In this document: one piece after another, positions 15,868-24,671 of the stretch
How positions within the stretch are numbered: position 1 is the first letter of the stretch
Layout of the letters: every line of letters begins with the position of its first letter
Assembly (NCBI GenBank): GCA_040772505.1
Contig: JAXGYA010000001.1
Coordinates: forward strand, 310,001-374,000
Direction of reading: 5' to 3'
Length of the DNA stretch: 64,000 bases
Source: Mariniphaga sp040772505
GTDB taxonomy: Bacteria > Bacteroidota > Bacteroidia > Bacteroidales > Prolixibacteraceae
Position numbers and translations under genes: made by a program
Notes under the pieces: generated by a model
The model's database searches: none
Seen by the model: only the letters and a program-made list of their open reading frames with translations
What the model was told of the DNA's origin: nothing

Positions 15868-17718
15868 TTAATCTTTTATGCAACGCACGGACATACCGAC
15901 CGCTCGGTATTCCGTGATTACTTCGGTCGTGCTTTCACCCCAGAATGTAAGGTAAAAACTCTTAGTACCGTTAACCGTAGGTTGCCACGTACTTGACCAA
16001 TAGTCGCCGGACTTACCTTTGTTTATTAAATGACCAGAGACACTACGAGCCCCTGCGGCGGGCAATTTAAGGTGTGAGTTAATACCACCTGATGCGCCTA
16101 CAACACTCCATGTGGCTATTTCAGCCCTCCATTCTGCTCTGGTTGGTAAACGATAACCATCAGGGCAAGGGTTATTAATCCCATCTAAACCCTGCCATAA
16201 GTTGTTGTTTTGTGTGATTAACCAATCCACAGGATCGCTTTGTGACATAATAAAATCACTATGCCCGGGGGTAGCACTACCGCTTAAAGCAGAGGTTGTA
16301 CCGGAAGTACGTTTTTGATGCCAGTCGGCGCCACGCCCCCACTGGTACAAATCGCCGTAAGAATTTTCATCATCACGGCTTGTGGCAACCCGTGTAGAGC
16401 CAAGGTTGCGGTCCATCCATATAGCGCCTGTTACAGGGTTTTGAACATCTCTGAACCCTGCTGTTGTGGTCCAGGTTGGTACGCCGCCGGTAAAAGTAAG
16501 AACCTGTCCTTCGTTACCTGCTGCAACGGTTACCCATTTAGTTCCATCCCAGTATTGCATTTGCCCCGGTGCAGTGCCGGTGGGTAAACCTGTTGCCCCT
16601 GTTGCACTTATTTCATAAGGGCTGTCTGCTGTGCCTGCACCTGTAACGCTTACGTTGGTGCCGGCGGTTACTTTGGTTTCGGAGCCGTCGGCTGCTTCAG
16701 GAATATCAGGCTTGTTGAGGATAAGTGCATCGCCTGTTGTAGCATCCCAGTCTGCCTGCACGTTTACCTGAGCACCATCCTCTATGCCAGCAAGTTTTGT
16801 TGCATCGGCTTCAGGATAACTGTTTTTGGCGGTGTTTGCCACAATGGCATCAGCCTGGGCTGTAGTTATAGTTGTTGGTGTATTTATTAAATCTGCATAA
16901 TCTTTATCCCAGCCGGTAAACAGAGGGTCGGCTTCTTCGGTTAAAAATCCGCTTAAATCCTGGTCGCCTGTGTTTACACCCGAAAGTGTTGTAATGCCCA
17001 ACTTTGCTTTAATGCTTGCATTGGTTTCATCGCCACTGTTTTTGCCCGAAAGGTTTTGCAGTTTTGCAATGTCGCTTTCCTTAATCCATGCCGCAAAGCT
17101 GTTTTTAAACACGGGGTCGCTCTCCTCATCAATGTAATTTTCTAAGCCGCTCACCTGGCTGGCGGAGATTTGAATACCCGTTGATTTGTCCCACGCCGCA
17201 AATACAGGGTCGGTTTCGTCAGAGCTGCCCGAGGCTTTGTTCCACCGTGCAGTATCGGCAGCGGTTATGCCTTTTGCTGTTGATTGGCTAAAAAGCGGGT
17301 CGGTTTCGTCAAGGGCGCCGGTAACCGTTTCGGCTGTTTTAGCATGTAGGGCATAAGGAACGCTCAGCAACTGGCTTACTCCTGTGATGGTGTAGTTTGT
17401 TCCGCCTTCAGGGTCGGTTTCAGTTTTAATGAAATAGATGTCGTTTGTCCAGTCAATGATGCTAAAACCTGCTTCGTCGCCTATTTCAATGCTCACCAGG
17501 CCATTAGCGTTGGTGGTGGGCGTTTGCGTTTCGGTATAAACGGCTGTGCCATCGGCTGCACCTTTCAGGATGCTTATTTGCATTCCTACCTGCGTGTTTG
17601 TTACCAGGGCATCACTACTGTTGCGGATTACCGCCTGATAGCTCATTTTTTGTGGTGTTTGAGCCCACACGCTCACAGTTATTAAAACTGATGCTAAAAA
17701 TGTAAATAGATGTCTCAT
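15868..17718 (-). CDS. Secreted FISUMP-domain (Fibrobacter major paralogous) protein
   Basis: 616 residues from the ATG at 17718, which gives a clean signal peptide (MRHLFTFLASVLITVSVWAQ); the in-frame ATG 33 bases upstream would add a charged 11-residue extension and is less likely. After the signal come the Bacteroidota motif PQKMSYQAVIRNSSDALV, a T/D-rich repetitive fibre-like middle (repeated DETDPLF/DETDPVF, and a LSGVNTGDQDLSG unit resembling tail-fibre stalks) and a C-terminal FISUMP domain (VTGAIWMDRNLGSTRVATS, CPDGYRLPTRAEW, VRCIKD). The end of the gene follows the T9SS gene by 85 bases. Surface stalk or adhesin is likely; FISUMP folds are lectin-like. Confidence 0.85.
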   Translation of the reverse strand: MRHLFTFLASVLITVSVWAQTPQKMSYQAVIRNSSDALVTNTQVGMQISILKGAADGTAVYTETQTPTTNANGLVSIEIGDEAGFSIIDWTNDIYFIKTETDPEGGTNYTITGVSQLLSVPYALHAKTAETVTGALDETDPLFSQSTAKGITAADTARWNKASGSSDETDPVFAAWDKSTGIQISASQVSGLENYIDEESDPVFKNSFAAWIKESDIAKLQNLSGKNSGDETNASIKAKLGITTLSGVNTGDQDLSGFLTEEADPLFTGWDKDYADLINTPTTITTAQADAIVANTAKNSYPEADATKLAGIEDGAQVNVQADWDATTGDALILNKPDIPEAADGSETKVTAGTNVSVTGAGTADSPYEISATGATGLPTGTAPGQMQYWDGTKWVTVAAGNEGQVLTFTGGVPTWTTTAGFRDVQNPVTGAIWMDRNLGSTRVATSRDDENSYGDLYQWGRGADWHQKRTSGTTSALSGSATPGHSDFIMSQSDPVDWLITQNNNLWQGLDGINNPCPDGYRLPTRAEWRAEIATWSVVGASGGINSHLKLPAAGARSVSGHLINKGKSGDYWSSTWQPTVNGTKSFYLTFWGESTTEVITEYRAVGMSVRCIKD

Positions 17719-17770
17719 TTTGTTTTTTTTATCGTTATTGAAATTTATCAAGTTCTTTCTTTCTTTCTTA

Positions 17771-17800
17771 CCCTCCCCCTTAGGGGGAGCTGGAGGGGGC
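17771..17800. repeat. Intercistronic palindromic repeat
   Basis: CTCCCCC (17773-17779) and GGGGGAG (17783-17789) form a stem with loop TTA, followed by GCTGGAGGGGGC. The layout resembles the C/G-rich dispersed elements seen between genes in many Bacteroidota genomes. It lies between the T9SS gene and the FISUMP gene and could form an mRNA hairpin that changes the ratio of the two products. Confidence 0.55.
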
Positions 17801-17803
17801 TTC

Positions 17804-18328
17804 TTAATTTTTTATAATCTTGAAGGTTTTCACTTCTTTTTTTCCTTCAGTTACTTTTACAAAATAGGTGGCAGGCACAAGATTGCTCATTGAAATGCGG
17901 GTTTGGGTGCCTGTGATTTTGTCGCTTTGTAAAAGTCTTCCCTGCATGTCGTAGAGTTGAAAGTTTAAAGTTGAAAGTTCAAAGGCATTTACTTCCAACG
18001 TTAAATAGTCGGTAGTGGGGTTGGGGTAGGCCGAAACCGTAAGGTTTATGCCTTTGGCTGCTTCAATTCCGGTTACTACATAAATCTCGTAAGGTTGCTG
18101 CACGCCCTGTGCCACCGAACCTGTCGTTCCTGTGTTTGTGGTGTAAACTACCTGCCCAACGGAATAACTTGCCGAGCCTCCGCTGCCCGAAGCATCGCCA
18201 CCTGTGGCGTTAACGCTTTCTTGTGCTTGTACGGTAGAAAGCGAAAAGGTGAAAAATAAAAGCAGCACGGGCAGTACAAGACTTTTTTCTTTCCACTTTT
18301 TACCTTTTACTCTTTTTTCTTGTTTCAT
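17804..18328 (-). CDS. Small T9SS type A sorting-domain protein
   Basis: 174 residues. A basic N-region (MKQEKRVKGKKWKEK) and hydrophobic core (LVLPVLLLFFTFSLSTVQAQ) form the signal peptide; then a Gly/Ser-rich stretch with SASYSVGQVVYTTNTGTTG, a motif common in Bacteroidota cell-surface fragments, and a C-terminal T9SS domain from about residue 105 (YPNPTTDYLTLEV, YDMQGRLLQSDK, TYFVKVTEGKK, FKIIKN). First gene of a two-gene operon with the FISUMP gene, preceded by the promoter block shared with the SPFH operon. It may be a surface anchor or scaffold; its own binding function is not recognisable. Confidence 0.88.
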   Translation of the reverse strand: MKQEKRVKGKKWKEKSLVLPVLLLFFTFSLSTVQAQESVNATGGDASGSGGSASYSVGQVVYTTNTGTTGSVAQGVQQPYEIYVVTGIEAAKGINLTVSAYPNPTTDYLTLEVNAFELSTLNFQLYDMQGRLLQSDKITGTQTRISMSNLVPATYFVKVTEGKKEVKTFKIIKN

Positions 18329-18392
18329 TTTTTTGACCTCCCTTTTTATAGGTTACTGTTTGTATGGGTATTTTTTACCCGTGATATGGTTG

Positions 18393-18551
18393 CAAATATA
18401 GGGTTCTTATTAAGAAAAGATCTGTATTATTTGAGCAAAAATCAGGACTATTTGCGCATTAACAATTAATGCCATTAGGACTATTTGCGCATGTTTTAAA
18501 CTTAATAAGTTGTTAATCAGTACTTGGTATATCCTAGTGGGCAAGTTAGGG
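18393..18551 (-). promoter_or_regulatory. Promoter and triple-repeat operator of the T9SS/FISUMP operon
   Basis: The minus strand shows TATATTTG (plus-strand 18393-18400) as a -7 element, about 65 bases before the gene start. Upstream lie the boxes TATTTGAGCA (18428-18437), TATTTGCGCA (18449-18458) and TATTTGCGCA (18482-18491), with spacings of 21 and 33 bases and the same 28-base distance from the -7 element as in the promoter at 13720-13878. The block 18424-18551 is the second copy of the 128-base repeat. The AraC-type hybrid regulator at 19515 originally ended right beside this block and is the best candidate activator. Confidence 0.7.
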
Positions 18552-18638
18552 TTCGCTTTACACCACAGTCGGCATTTGTTAAAAGTGCGATGACGGTTTG
18601 CCGAATTTTTTTTGAATGCATGCACAAAATAACTTGAA
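18547..18638 (-). pseudogene. Duplicated 3' end of the hybrid regulator gene
   Basis: About 92 bases match 19504-19596 with one single-base indel and roughly 15 substitutions. Read on the minus strand it carries the end of the AraC domain (SSYFVHAFKKNSANRHRTF versus SSYFARAFKKEFGVSPSHY), frameshifted after AFKK. It borders the promoter block on one side and the left REP hairpin on the other, so the two copies flank the RAYT cassette like a long direct repeat. Confidence 0.75.
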
Positions 18639-18639
18639 G

Positions 18640-18753
18640 GAACCCCAGCGGGGTTCGCCTATGAATAACCCCCGGTTGAGGTTAGTTGCCGCAGGTAACT
18701 GAACTCTACCGGGGGTAAGAATATAAGCTCGATTAACAACCCCAGCGGGGTTG
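18640..18753. repeat. Left REP array of the RAYT cassette
   Basis: Three hairpins in tandem: GAACCCC-AGC-GGGGTTC (18640-18656), a long imperfect one with outer arms ACCCCCGGT (18668-18676) and ACCGGGGGT (18708-18716) and an inner AGTTGCC/GGTAACT stem, and CAACCCC-AGC-GGGGTTG (18737-18753). The array precedes a REP-associated transposase gene and resembles a BIME-like unit. Confidence 0.8.
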
Positions 18754-18867
18754 ACCTATCCCTTTAAAAGAAAAAGATAAAATCACTATCACTTTTTCTC
18801 AATTTCAAAATTTCATAAGTTTGTACAGAAAGACATTTATTAATTGCAAATTTAAAACCCAACTGAA

Positions 18868-19314
18868 ATGAACAGTTACAGACAGATTTTATACCACATT
18901 GTATTCTGCACATACAATCGAAAAAATACATTACCCCATGCCTTTCATGGGGAGCTTTATAAATATATCTGGGGGATAATTCAAAAAAGAAAAGGTTTCC
19001 TTTATAAGATTGGGGGCACAGAAAACCATATTCATATTTTATCGGATTTGCACCCCACGGTATGTTTATCTGACTATATCAAGGAAATAAAAACAGGTTC
19101 AAACCAGTGGATGAAGAAAACAGGCAATTTTCCATTGTTTGAATCCTGGGCCGAAGGATCATGCTCGCTCACGTATAGTATCAATGAAAAAAATGTATTG
19201 ATTAATTATATTAAAAATCAAAAGGAGCATCATAAAACAATCACTTTTGAAGATGAGTTTCGTCAGCTACTCGCAGAAAATGGGATTGAGTGGGATGAAA
19301 GATATCTTTTTTAA
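18868..19314 (+). CDS. REP-associated Y1 transposase (RAYT, IS200-like TnpA)
   Basis: 148 residues, the usual IS200/TnpA_REP size. The start YRQILYHIVFCTYNRK, the metal-binding HUH motif (TENHIHILSDLHP) and the catalytic tyrosine helix (NYIKNQKEHHKTITFEDEF), ending WDERYLF, are all present, so the protein appears intact. RAYT proteins are single-strand DNA transposases that act on REP hairpins, and REP hairpins flank this gene on both sides. No TnpB gene accompanies it, as is normal for a RAYT. Confidence 0.92.
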   Translation: MNSYRQILYHIVFCTYNRKNTLPHAFHGELYKYIWGIIQKRKGFLYKIGGTENHIHILSDLHPTVCLSDYIKEIKTGSNQWMKKTGNFPLFESWAEGSCSLTYSINEKNVLINYIKNQKEHHKTITFEDEFRQLLAENGIEWDERYLF

Positions 19315-19342
19315 AGACGGAGATATTGATGGCTAATAAGGT

Positions 19343-19439
19343 GAACCCCGCTGGGGTTCTGCATCCATATCGTGTTGTCTTGCCCCCAATTCCGCTTCAC
19401 TGCATTGGGGGTTATTCATTGGGAAACCCCTCTGGGGTT
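19343..19439. repeat. Right REP array of the RAYT cassette
   Basis: GAACCCC-GCT-GGGGTTC (19343-19359), CCCCCAAT/ATTGGGGG (19383-19390 with 19404-19411) and AACCCC-TCT-GGGGTT (19425-19439). The loop GCT is the inverse of AGC in the left array, so the two arrays are inverted relative to each other around the transposase gene. Confidence 0.78.
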
Positions 19440-19514
19440 CTATGTTCATAGTGTTTTTTGGGAAATAGTTTCTGGTCTCCCCGTTATTTTTCTCTTTCTC
19501 GAATAGGATTTGCT

Positions 19515-22388
19515 TTACACCACAGTCGGCATTTGTTGATAGTGCGATGGCGATACACCGAATTCTTTCTTGAATGCGCGCGCAAAATAACTGGAATCAT
19601 AAAATCCGCAGGCATCGGACACTTCGGTTACAGAAATGTCGGTATCGGCGAGCATCTTTCTTGCCTTGTTCAGTTTCAACTGCAACACATACGATATGGT
19701 GGAGTAGCCGGTAATACCATTAAGTTTTCTGCTAAGCTGTGATATGCTCATGGCCATTTTATCAGCAAGAAATGTTGAATTCATTTGGGGATTGTTTATT
19801 TCGGAATGGATAATATTGCTGATGGTTTGCAGAAATTTCAGGTTATCATCGTTGTCTAATTTATTCTCCGAGCTGTCGCGTGTGATCACGCTCATGTATT
19901 TTTCTTTGAGTATGCGCCGGTTTTCAAAAATATTTTCAATGCTGATAAGTAATTCTTCCGGTTGGAACGGCTTGCGAATATACGCTTCCACACCGCAACG
20001 CAAACCCTTTATACGGTCTTCATCCGAGGTTTTTGCGGTGAGCATAATAACGGGTATGTGATTGAGAAGCCTGTTTTGTTTCATTTCGCAGGCGAGTTGG
20101 TAACCATCTTTCACGGGCATCATCAAATCTGTAATAACCAAATCGGGGATACTTTTTTCAGCTGCATCCAGTCCCTCCTCGCCGTTCCTTGCAGTAATTA
20201 CTTTGTAACGCTCTGTTAGGAGTGATTTAAGGTATAAAGCAATATCTCTGTTATCTTCTACAATCAAAATAAGAGGTTGCACGGAGCAAGCTTCTTTCTC
20301 CAAAGATTCAGGCTGCTCTTCGTTTTGGATAATTATATTTTGTTTTTCGCATAAAAAAGAGATCGGTTTTTCATCTTCTTTGAGGGGCAAAATGTAAGCT
20401 AACTGCCTATTTTTCAATGGTAAATTAACAGTAAAAACGCTTCCTTGCCCCAATTGGCTTTCTGCTTCTATTTTTCCATTCATTTTTTCAACCATCATCT
20501 GTGTGAACGCCAGACCTATTCCTGTTCCGGAACTGTTTTTGGCTTGCGGACTCTGGTAGAAGAAATCGAATATACGCTCCATATCCTTCTGTGGAATACC
20601 TTCGCCTGTATCGCTTATGCGGATGGTAATGGTATCGGGGCGTTGTCCCTTGCTGACAACAAAATCAATTTTACCGCCCGCGTCGGTATGCTTAATAGCA
20701 TTGGAAAGCAGGTTGCACACAATTTTATCGATATAAGATGGAATGAAATCCATTTCACTTGATGAAAGATCGCTGTAAAACATTAAGTTCACCTCTTTTT
20801 CAGCTGCATATAAACGGAATGCTTCTGCGGTCATTTGCAGGTATGCGGCTATATCGCCCCGCCTCCATTGTGGTTCATCTGACCCTCGCCTAAGTTTTGC
20901 AACATCTAATAATTGGTTGACCAGGTTAAGTAGGTTGTTGCTTTGCCGCTCGATGGCTGCTCTGAATGCTGTTTTTTCTTTTTCCGAAAGGTTTATGTTT
21001 TGCTGCATCTGGCGGTTCAATCCCTGAATCACGGTAAGCGGCGTTCGAAATTCATGGGTAATATTGGTGAAAAAGTCGGTTCGGATTTGTTCCAGTTTTT
21101 TCAGCATTTTGTTGCTGCGTGTGCGCTGGCGGTAGGCATAGTAAAGCAAAGCCGTTATAATGGATGAAACAATGATAATTAGCCACGACCCATATATGGC
21201 AAATTGATTTTTTTGTTGCTCCATTTTATTGGCGGTTTCCATTTGTTGCAATTGTAGCGCGTTTTTGCTCTGCTCGTATCCCAGGCGTATTTCCATATAA
21301 CGATTAGCCTTTTGTATGCCCTGCACGCTGTCTTGCATTGCTTTGTGCTGTTTGTAATGTTGAAGTGCAAGCAGGTGATTGCCCTGTCTGATATCGTAGT
21401 CGTGTTTGAGCATATACACCTCGGCAAGATGCTCGGGCGATTTAATTTGGTTTGCGGTGCTTTCTGCCAACTGGATGTAACGATTGAATTCGGCGACATT
21501 ACCGGTGATTAAATGAATGCGGGCAATGGAGAGGCACGCATTGAGCCAATGCCATTTATCAGAAATTTCATCCATCAGCTCATACGCTTTTTGATATTCG
21601 GCTTTTGCTAATTCAAACTTTTGTTCTTTTTCATATAATTGCCCAAGGTGTATCAGGCATAGCCCGATTCCCATATCCGATTTGGCAATTTTATTCTGTT
21701 CCAGCGATTTTTGATAGTAAACGTATGCCGAGTCGTATTGCTGAAGTTCTTCAAAAATAGCTCCCAGATTGGCATAATTAATTGCCTGTCCTATAGGGCT
21801 TTTCAGCGCAATTTCGTCTTTCAGGGCTTCGCGGAAGTGCTTTTCAGCTTCATTGTAGTAGCCAAGCGTGAGATTAATATTTCCGATTCCGTTTAAAGAT
21901 ACTATGCGGTTTTTAGTGCCTGAATGTGTGTCTAACCCTGACCAGGCTTCGGCATAATGCAGCGCCTGATAGTGGTATTGGGAGGCTTCGCTCAGTGCCC
22001 CTATGCGCCGGAAGTTGGTGCCGAGGTTGTTCATCGCCTGCACAATTTCGATGGTGTCTTTTAGCTGGAGCGCTAAATCCAAACCTTGCTGGTGGCTGTT
22101 AATGGCCTCGGAGAAACGAGAACTCTCACGCTGACGTAAGCCGATCTGCTTATAGCAAAGCATTTCGCCGACATTGTCCTTTTCTTCGATAAACTGTTTC
22201 AAAAGTATTTGAAGCGAGTCCTCATTTCGGATTTTATAAAGTTTTGCCGAAAGTTCCTTCTGATATTTGGTCTCTTGCTCTGTTTGACTTTCTGATGAGG
22301 TGCACTGGTTCAGCAATGCTATCACCACAAACAGAGTAACAATCTTTTGAGCAGCCATACGTGCGGGTATAATAATCTGATTTATCAT
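19515..22388 (-). CDS. Hybrid two-component regulator: TPR, histidine kinase, receiver, AraC domain
   Basis: 957 residues. N-terminal signal anchor, a TPR array (about 40-370; repeated ALHYAEA, YYNEAEKHFREAL, YDSAYVYYQKSLEQNK), one membrane span (about 396-418), HisKA with FTNITHEFRTPL, HATPase_c with NLLSNAIKHTD and GEGIP/GTGIGLAF boxes, a receiver (about 705-820; phospho-acceptor in VITDLMMPVKDG, conserved K in IRKPF) and a C-terminal AraC domain (about 852-957; SVTEVSDACGFYDSSYFARA). All catalytic residues look intact. TPR sensors typically read cytoplasmic or periplasmic protein signals rather than sugars, unlike the Reg_prop-type PUL regulators. Its gene end once adjoined the T9SS promoter block at 18424-18551, so it is the likely activator of that promoter and its twin at 13751. 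Confidence 0.92.
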   Translation of the reverse strand: MINQIIIPARMAAQKIVTLFVVIALLNQCTSSESQTEQETKYQKELSAKLYKIRNEDSLQILLKQFIEEKDNVGEMLCYKQIGLRQRESSRFSEAINSHQQGLDLALQLKDTIEIVQAMNNLGTNFRRIGALSEASQYHYQALHYAEAWSGLDTHSGTKNRIVSLNGIGNINLTLGYYNEAEKHFREALKDEIALKSPIGQAINYANLGAIFEELQQYDSAYVYYQKSLEQNKIAKSDMGIGLCLIHLGQLYEKEQKFELAKAEYQKAYELMDEISDKWHWLNACLSIARIHLITGNVAEFNRYIQLAESTANQIKSPEHLAEVYMLKHDYDIRQGNHLLALQHYKQHKAMQDSVQGIQKANRYMEIRLGYEQSKNALQLQQMETANKMEQQKNQFAIYGSWLIIIVSSIITALLYYAYRQRTRSNKMLKKLEQIRTDFFTNITHEFRTPLTVIQGLNRQMQQNINLSEKEKTAFRAAIERQSNNLLNLVNQLLDVAKLRRGSDEPQWRRGDIAAYLQMTAEAFRLYAAEKEVNLMFYSDLSSSEMDFIPSYIDKIVCNLLSNAIKHTDAGGKIDFVVSKGQRPDTITIRISDTGEGIPQKDMERIFDFFYQSPQAKNSSGTGIGLAFTQMMVEKMNGKIEAESQLGQGSVFTVNLPLKNRQLAYILPLKEDEKPISFLCEKQNIIIQNEEQPESLEKEACSVQPLILIVEDNRDIALYLKSLLTERYKVITARNGEEGLDAAEKSIPDLVITDLMMPVKDGYQLACEMKQNRLLNHIPVIMLTAKTSDEDRIKGLRCGVEAYIRKPFQPEELLISIENIFENRRILKEKYMSVITRDSSENKLDNDDNLKFLQTISNIIHSEINNPQMNSTFLADKMAMSISQLSRKLNGITGYSTISYVLQLKLNKARKMLADTDISVTEVSDACGFYDSSYFARAFKKEFGVSPSHYQQMPTVV

Positions 22389-22397
22389 TTGGATATA

Positions 22398-22577
22398 TTA
22401 TTTTGATGTTTTTTTTGCATTCTTTTTAAAAAAAGTAGTCCACGAACGTTTCTGTTCTGTTGGCTTCTGTGCCGGGAGCTCCGTTTCATCAAAGTTTTTC
22501 AGCAACTCCTCGTATCGTTTACTGAGACATTTGAGTTGTTGGAGAATAACTTCTTTTGTCGATTTGTCGGAATTCAT
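22398..22577 (-). CDS. Small basic protein cotranscribed with the hybrid regulator
   Basis: 59 residues: MNSDKSTKEVILQQLKCLSK, then RYEELLKNFDETELPAQKPT and a basic tail (FFKKNAKKTSK). It is charged, without signal peptide or membrane segment, and the first 30 residues could form a short coiled coil. The stop is nine bases before the ATG of the hybrid regulator, so the two are probably one transcript. I recognise no family. Existence as a real gene is supported by frame, spacing and amino-acid composition only. Confidence 0.5.
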   Translation of the reverse strand: MNSDKSTKEVILQQLKCLSKRYEELLKNFDETELPAQKPTEQKRSWTTFFKKNAKKTSK

Positions 22578-22820
22578 TTCATGTTTATCTTACAAGAGCC
22601 AAAAATAGGACGGTTAACACTGGGAATCAATACGATTTTCTACGCTATCCTTTCTACGTATTTCTGCGTAGTTTCGAATGAGGAAATGAAGGGAGTGACG
22701 ATTCCGCTCACGATATGAACTTTTGTCTGCCAGAAAATAGTGTTTTGATTTATTTATAGTATATTTATTGCCGTATTAGCCTTTAACCAATATTGTACTC
22801 GTGATAACTTTTATCAACTC

Positions 22821-24671
22821 ATGAATCTTACATTTCGCTGTTTGCTGCTCTATTTATTGCTACGGTGTTCTGTTTTGCATGCATCAGAAACTCGCATTGA
22901 TTCTCTGCAAAGCGTGCTCCGGAATTCTAAACTTTCTGATGCTGAAAAATTATCATCCTATGAATTGCTGGGCATGGAGTTCGAAAACAGCTATCAGGCT
23001 GCCGAGGCTACCGAAGCCTATCGACATGCTGTAGCACTATGCCGTAAATCTGACAATAAAGGAGATAAACTATCATCCCTGTTATATCAATATGCCGTAA
23101 TGGCAACTTATGCAGGCGATTATGACAATGCTATTTCAGCCTTGGATGAAACCTTAAAGCAAACGGAGCAATATCCAAACGAAACATTGCGAGCCCGTAC
23201 CCTGATGCAAACGGGAATGGTCTATTTTTTTCAACAAAAATGGGATCAGGCGCTTTACTTCTATCAACAGGCACTGAATGCTGCCGAAAAGCTTAAAAAC
23301 AGAGAAGGAATTTCCATTGCCTACAATAATATTGCAAACATTTACCAAAAACAACAACAACCAAAACAAGCGTTTGACCACTACAACAAAGCACTGAAAA
23401 TACAACGTGAACTTGCCGACAGCGCTTCCATGTGCAACTGCCTGATGAACATTGCAACCAATCATCTGGAACAAAATCAGCTAAAAGAGGTGCCCGCACC
23501 ATTGAACGAAGCCCTGGACATTGCCAAAAAAATTGGCGACAACGAAATAATTGCATTGTGTTATATGCACTTAGGCGTGTTGTATTCCAAAACCGGAGAA
23601 ATAGACAAAGCTGCCGTGATGCTTAAACAGGCAGAAGAACTGTCATTGGAAACAGGATACGAACAAGTAAGACAAGAAATTCTGCATACGGCAAGCACTA
23701 TCTTTTTTGAAGCAGGAAACTATAAATCTGCTTATGAGTATCTTAAAGAATCGGAAACTTTACGCGATACGCTGATGAACCGGCAAATGCTGGGAAAAAC
23801 ACAAGAGTTTGAAATTCGATACAAAAGCAAGGAAAATGAATCGGAACTGGCCTTACACAAACAGAAGCTGAAAAACCTGCATCTGCGACAAATTTTTCTT
23901 GCTGTTATTCTGCTTCTGCTCACAATACTTGTTGTAACTCTTTTTATTATCCGAAAACGGAACCGCCTACAAAACAGGAAGCTCAAAGACTTGAACGAAA
24001 CGAAAGACAAGCTCTTCTCCATCATCTCACACGATTTGAAAAGCCCTGCAATAGCACAAAAAGTGGCTATCGATACAATGATTCAGCGCGCGGATAAGTA
24101 TGATGAGGAAACATTGGTGATGCTGAAATCTTTCAACAATGTTGCAGAGTCGCAGTTGTCGCTCTTGCAAAATTTGTTGAACTGGGCGAACATGCAAACC
24201 GGTAAAATGAGCTATAGCCCAATACCGTTTAACTTATGCGAAACCATTGCAAAAAGCATAGAATTGTATGCTGTATCGGCAAAAAACAAAGGCATTCAAT
24301 TCGTGTCTGATTTGCCTGAAAACTGCATGGTGCGCGCCGACCGGCAAATGATAAACACCGTTGTGCGCAATCTGCTTAACAATGCAGTGAAGTTCTCAGA
24401 ACCAAATGGGACTATTCGTGTAGCCGTTTCCGGTCACGACGGTTACGTACGCGTTTCGATAGCCAATAGGGGAAGAGGTATGCCCCAGCAGCAGATAGAT
24501 GATCTGCTGGTGGATGGGAAAACTACATCGAAAGACGGCACTCACGGAGAAAAAGGGAGCGGTTTGGGATTGATTATCTGTAAAGAACTGCTTGAGAGAA
24601 ATAACAGCCGCCTTGAAATTGAAAGCCGTGAAAGCAAAACAACATTCTCATTTAACCTGCCAAAGGTATGA
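22821..24671 (+). CDS. TPR-containing sensor histidine kinase
   Basis: 616 residues. Signal peptide (RCLLLYLLLRCSVLHA), TPR repeats over about 25-340 (YFFQQKWDQALYFYQQALNA, NIANIYQKQQQPKQAFDHY), a membrane span near 356-376 (IFLAVILLLLTILVVTLFI), HisKA with the phospho-acceptor in FSIISHDLKSP and a HATPase_c domain with NLLNNAVKFSE and GSGLGLIICKEL. This is the common Bacteroidota periplasmic-TPR kinase architecture paired with a LuxR-type regulator. Its stop overlaps the start of the downstream regulator by four bases (ATGA). Divergent from the hybrid regulator; the signal sensed is not apparent. Confidence 0.92.
   Translation: MNLTFRCLLLYLLLRCSVLHASETRIDSLQSVLRNSKLSDAEKLSSYELLGMEFENSYQAAEATEAYRHAVALCRKSDNKGDKLSSLLYQYAVMATYAGDYDNAISALDETLKQTEQYPNETLRARTLMQTGMVYFFQQKWDQALYFYQQALNAAEKLKNREGISIAYNNIANIYQKQQQPKQAFDHYNKALKIQRELADSASMCNCLMNIATNHLEQNQLKEVPAPLNEALDIAKKIGDNEIIALCYMHLGVLYSKTGEIDKAAVMLKQAEELSLETGYEQVRQEILHTASTIFFEAGNYKSAYEYLKESETLRDTLMNRQMLGKTQEFEIRYKSKENESELALHKQKLKNLHLRQIFLAVILLLLTILVVTLFIIRKRNRLQNRKLKDLNETKDKLFSIISHDLKSPAIAQKVAIDTMIQRADKYDEETLVMLKSFNNVAESQLSLLQNLLNWANMQTGKMSYSPIPFNLCETIAKSIELYAVSAKNKGIQFVSDLPENCMVRADRQMINTVVRNLLNNAVKFSEPNGTIRVAVSGHDGYVRVSIANRGRGMPQQQIDDLLVDGKTTSKDGTHGEKGSGLGLIICKELLERNNSRLEIESRESKTTFSFNLPKV

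Noticed and set aside
18410..18625. A 71-codon minus-strand ORF across the promoter block
   Set aside because: It is the frameshifted remnant of the regulator 3' end running into promoter repeats (AQIVL repeats are the translated operator boxes).
18868..19314. Full IS200/IS605 element
   Set aside because: No TnpB and the flanks are REP arrays, which fits a RAYT unit instead.
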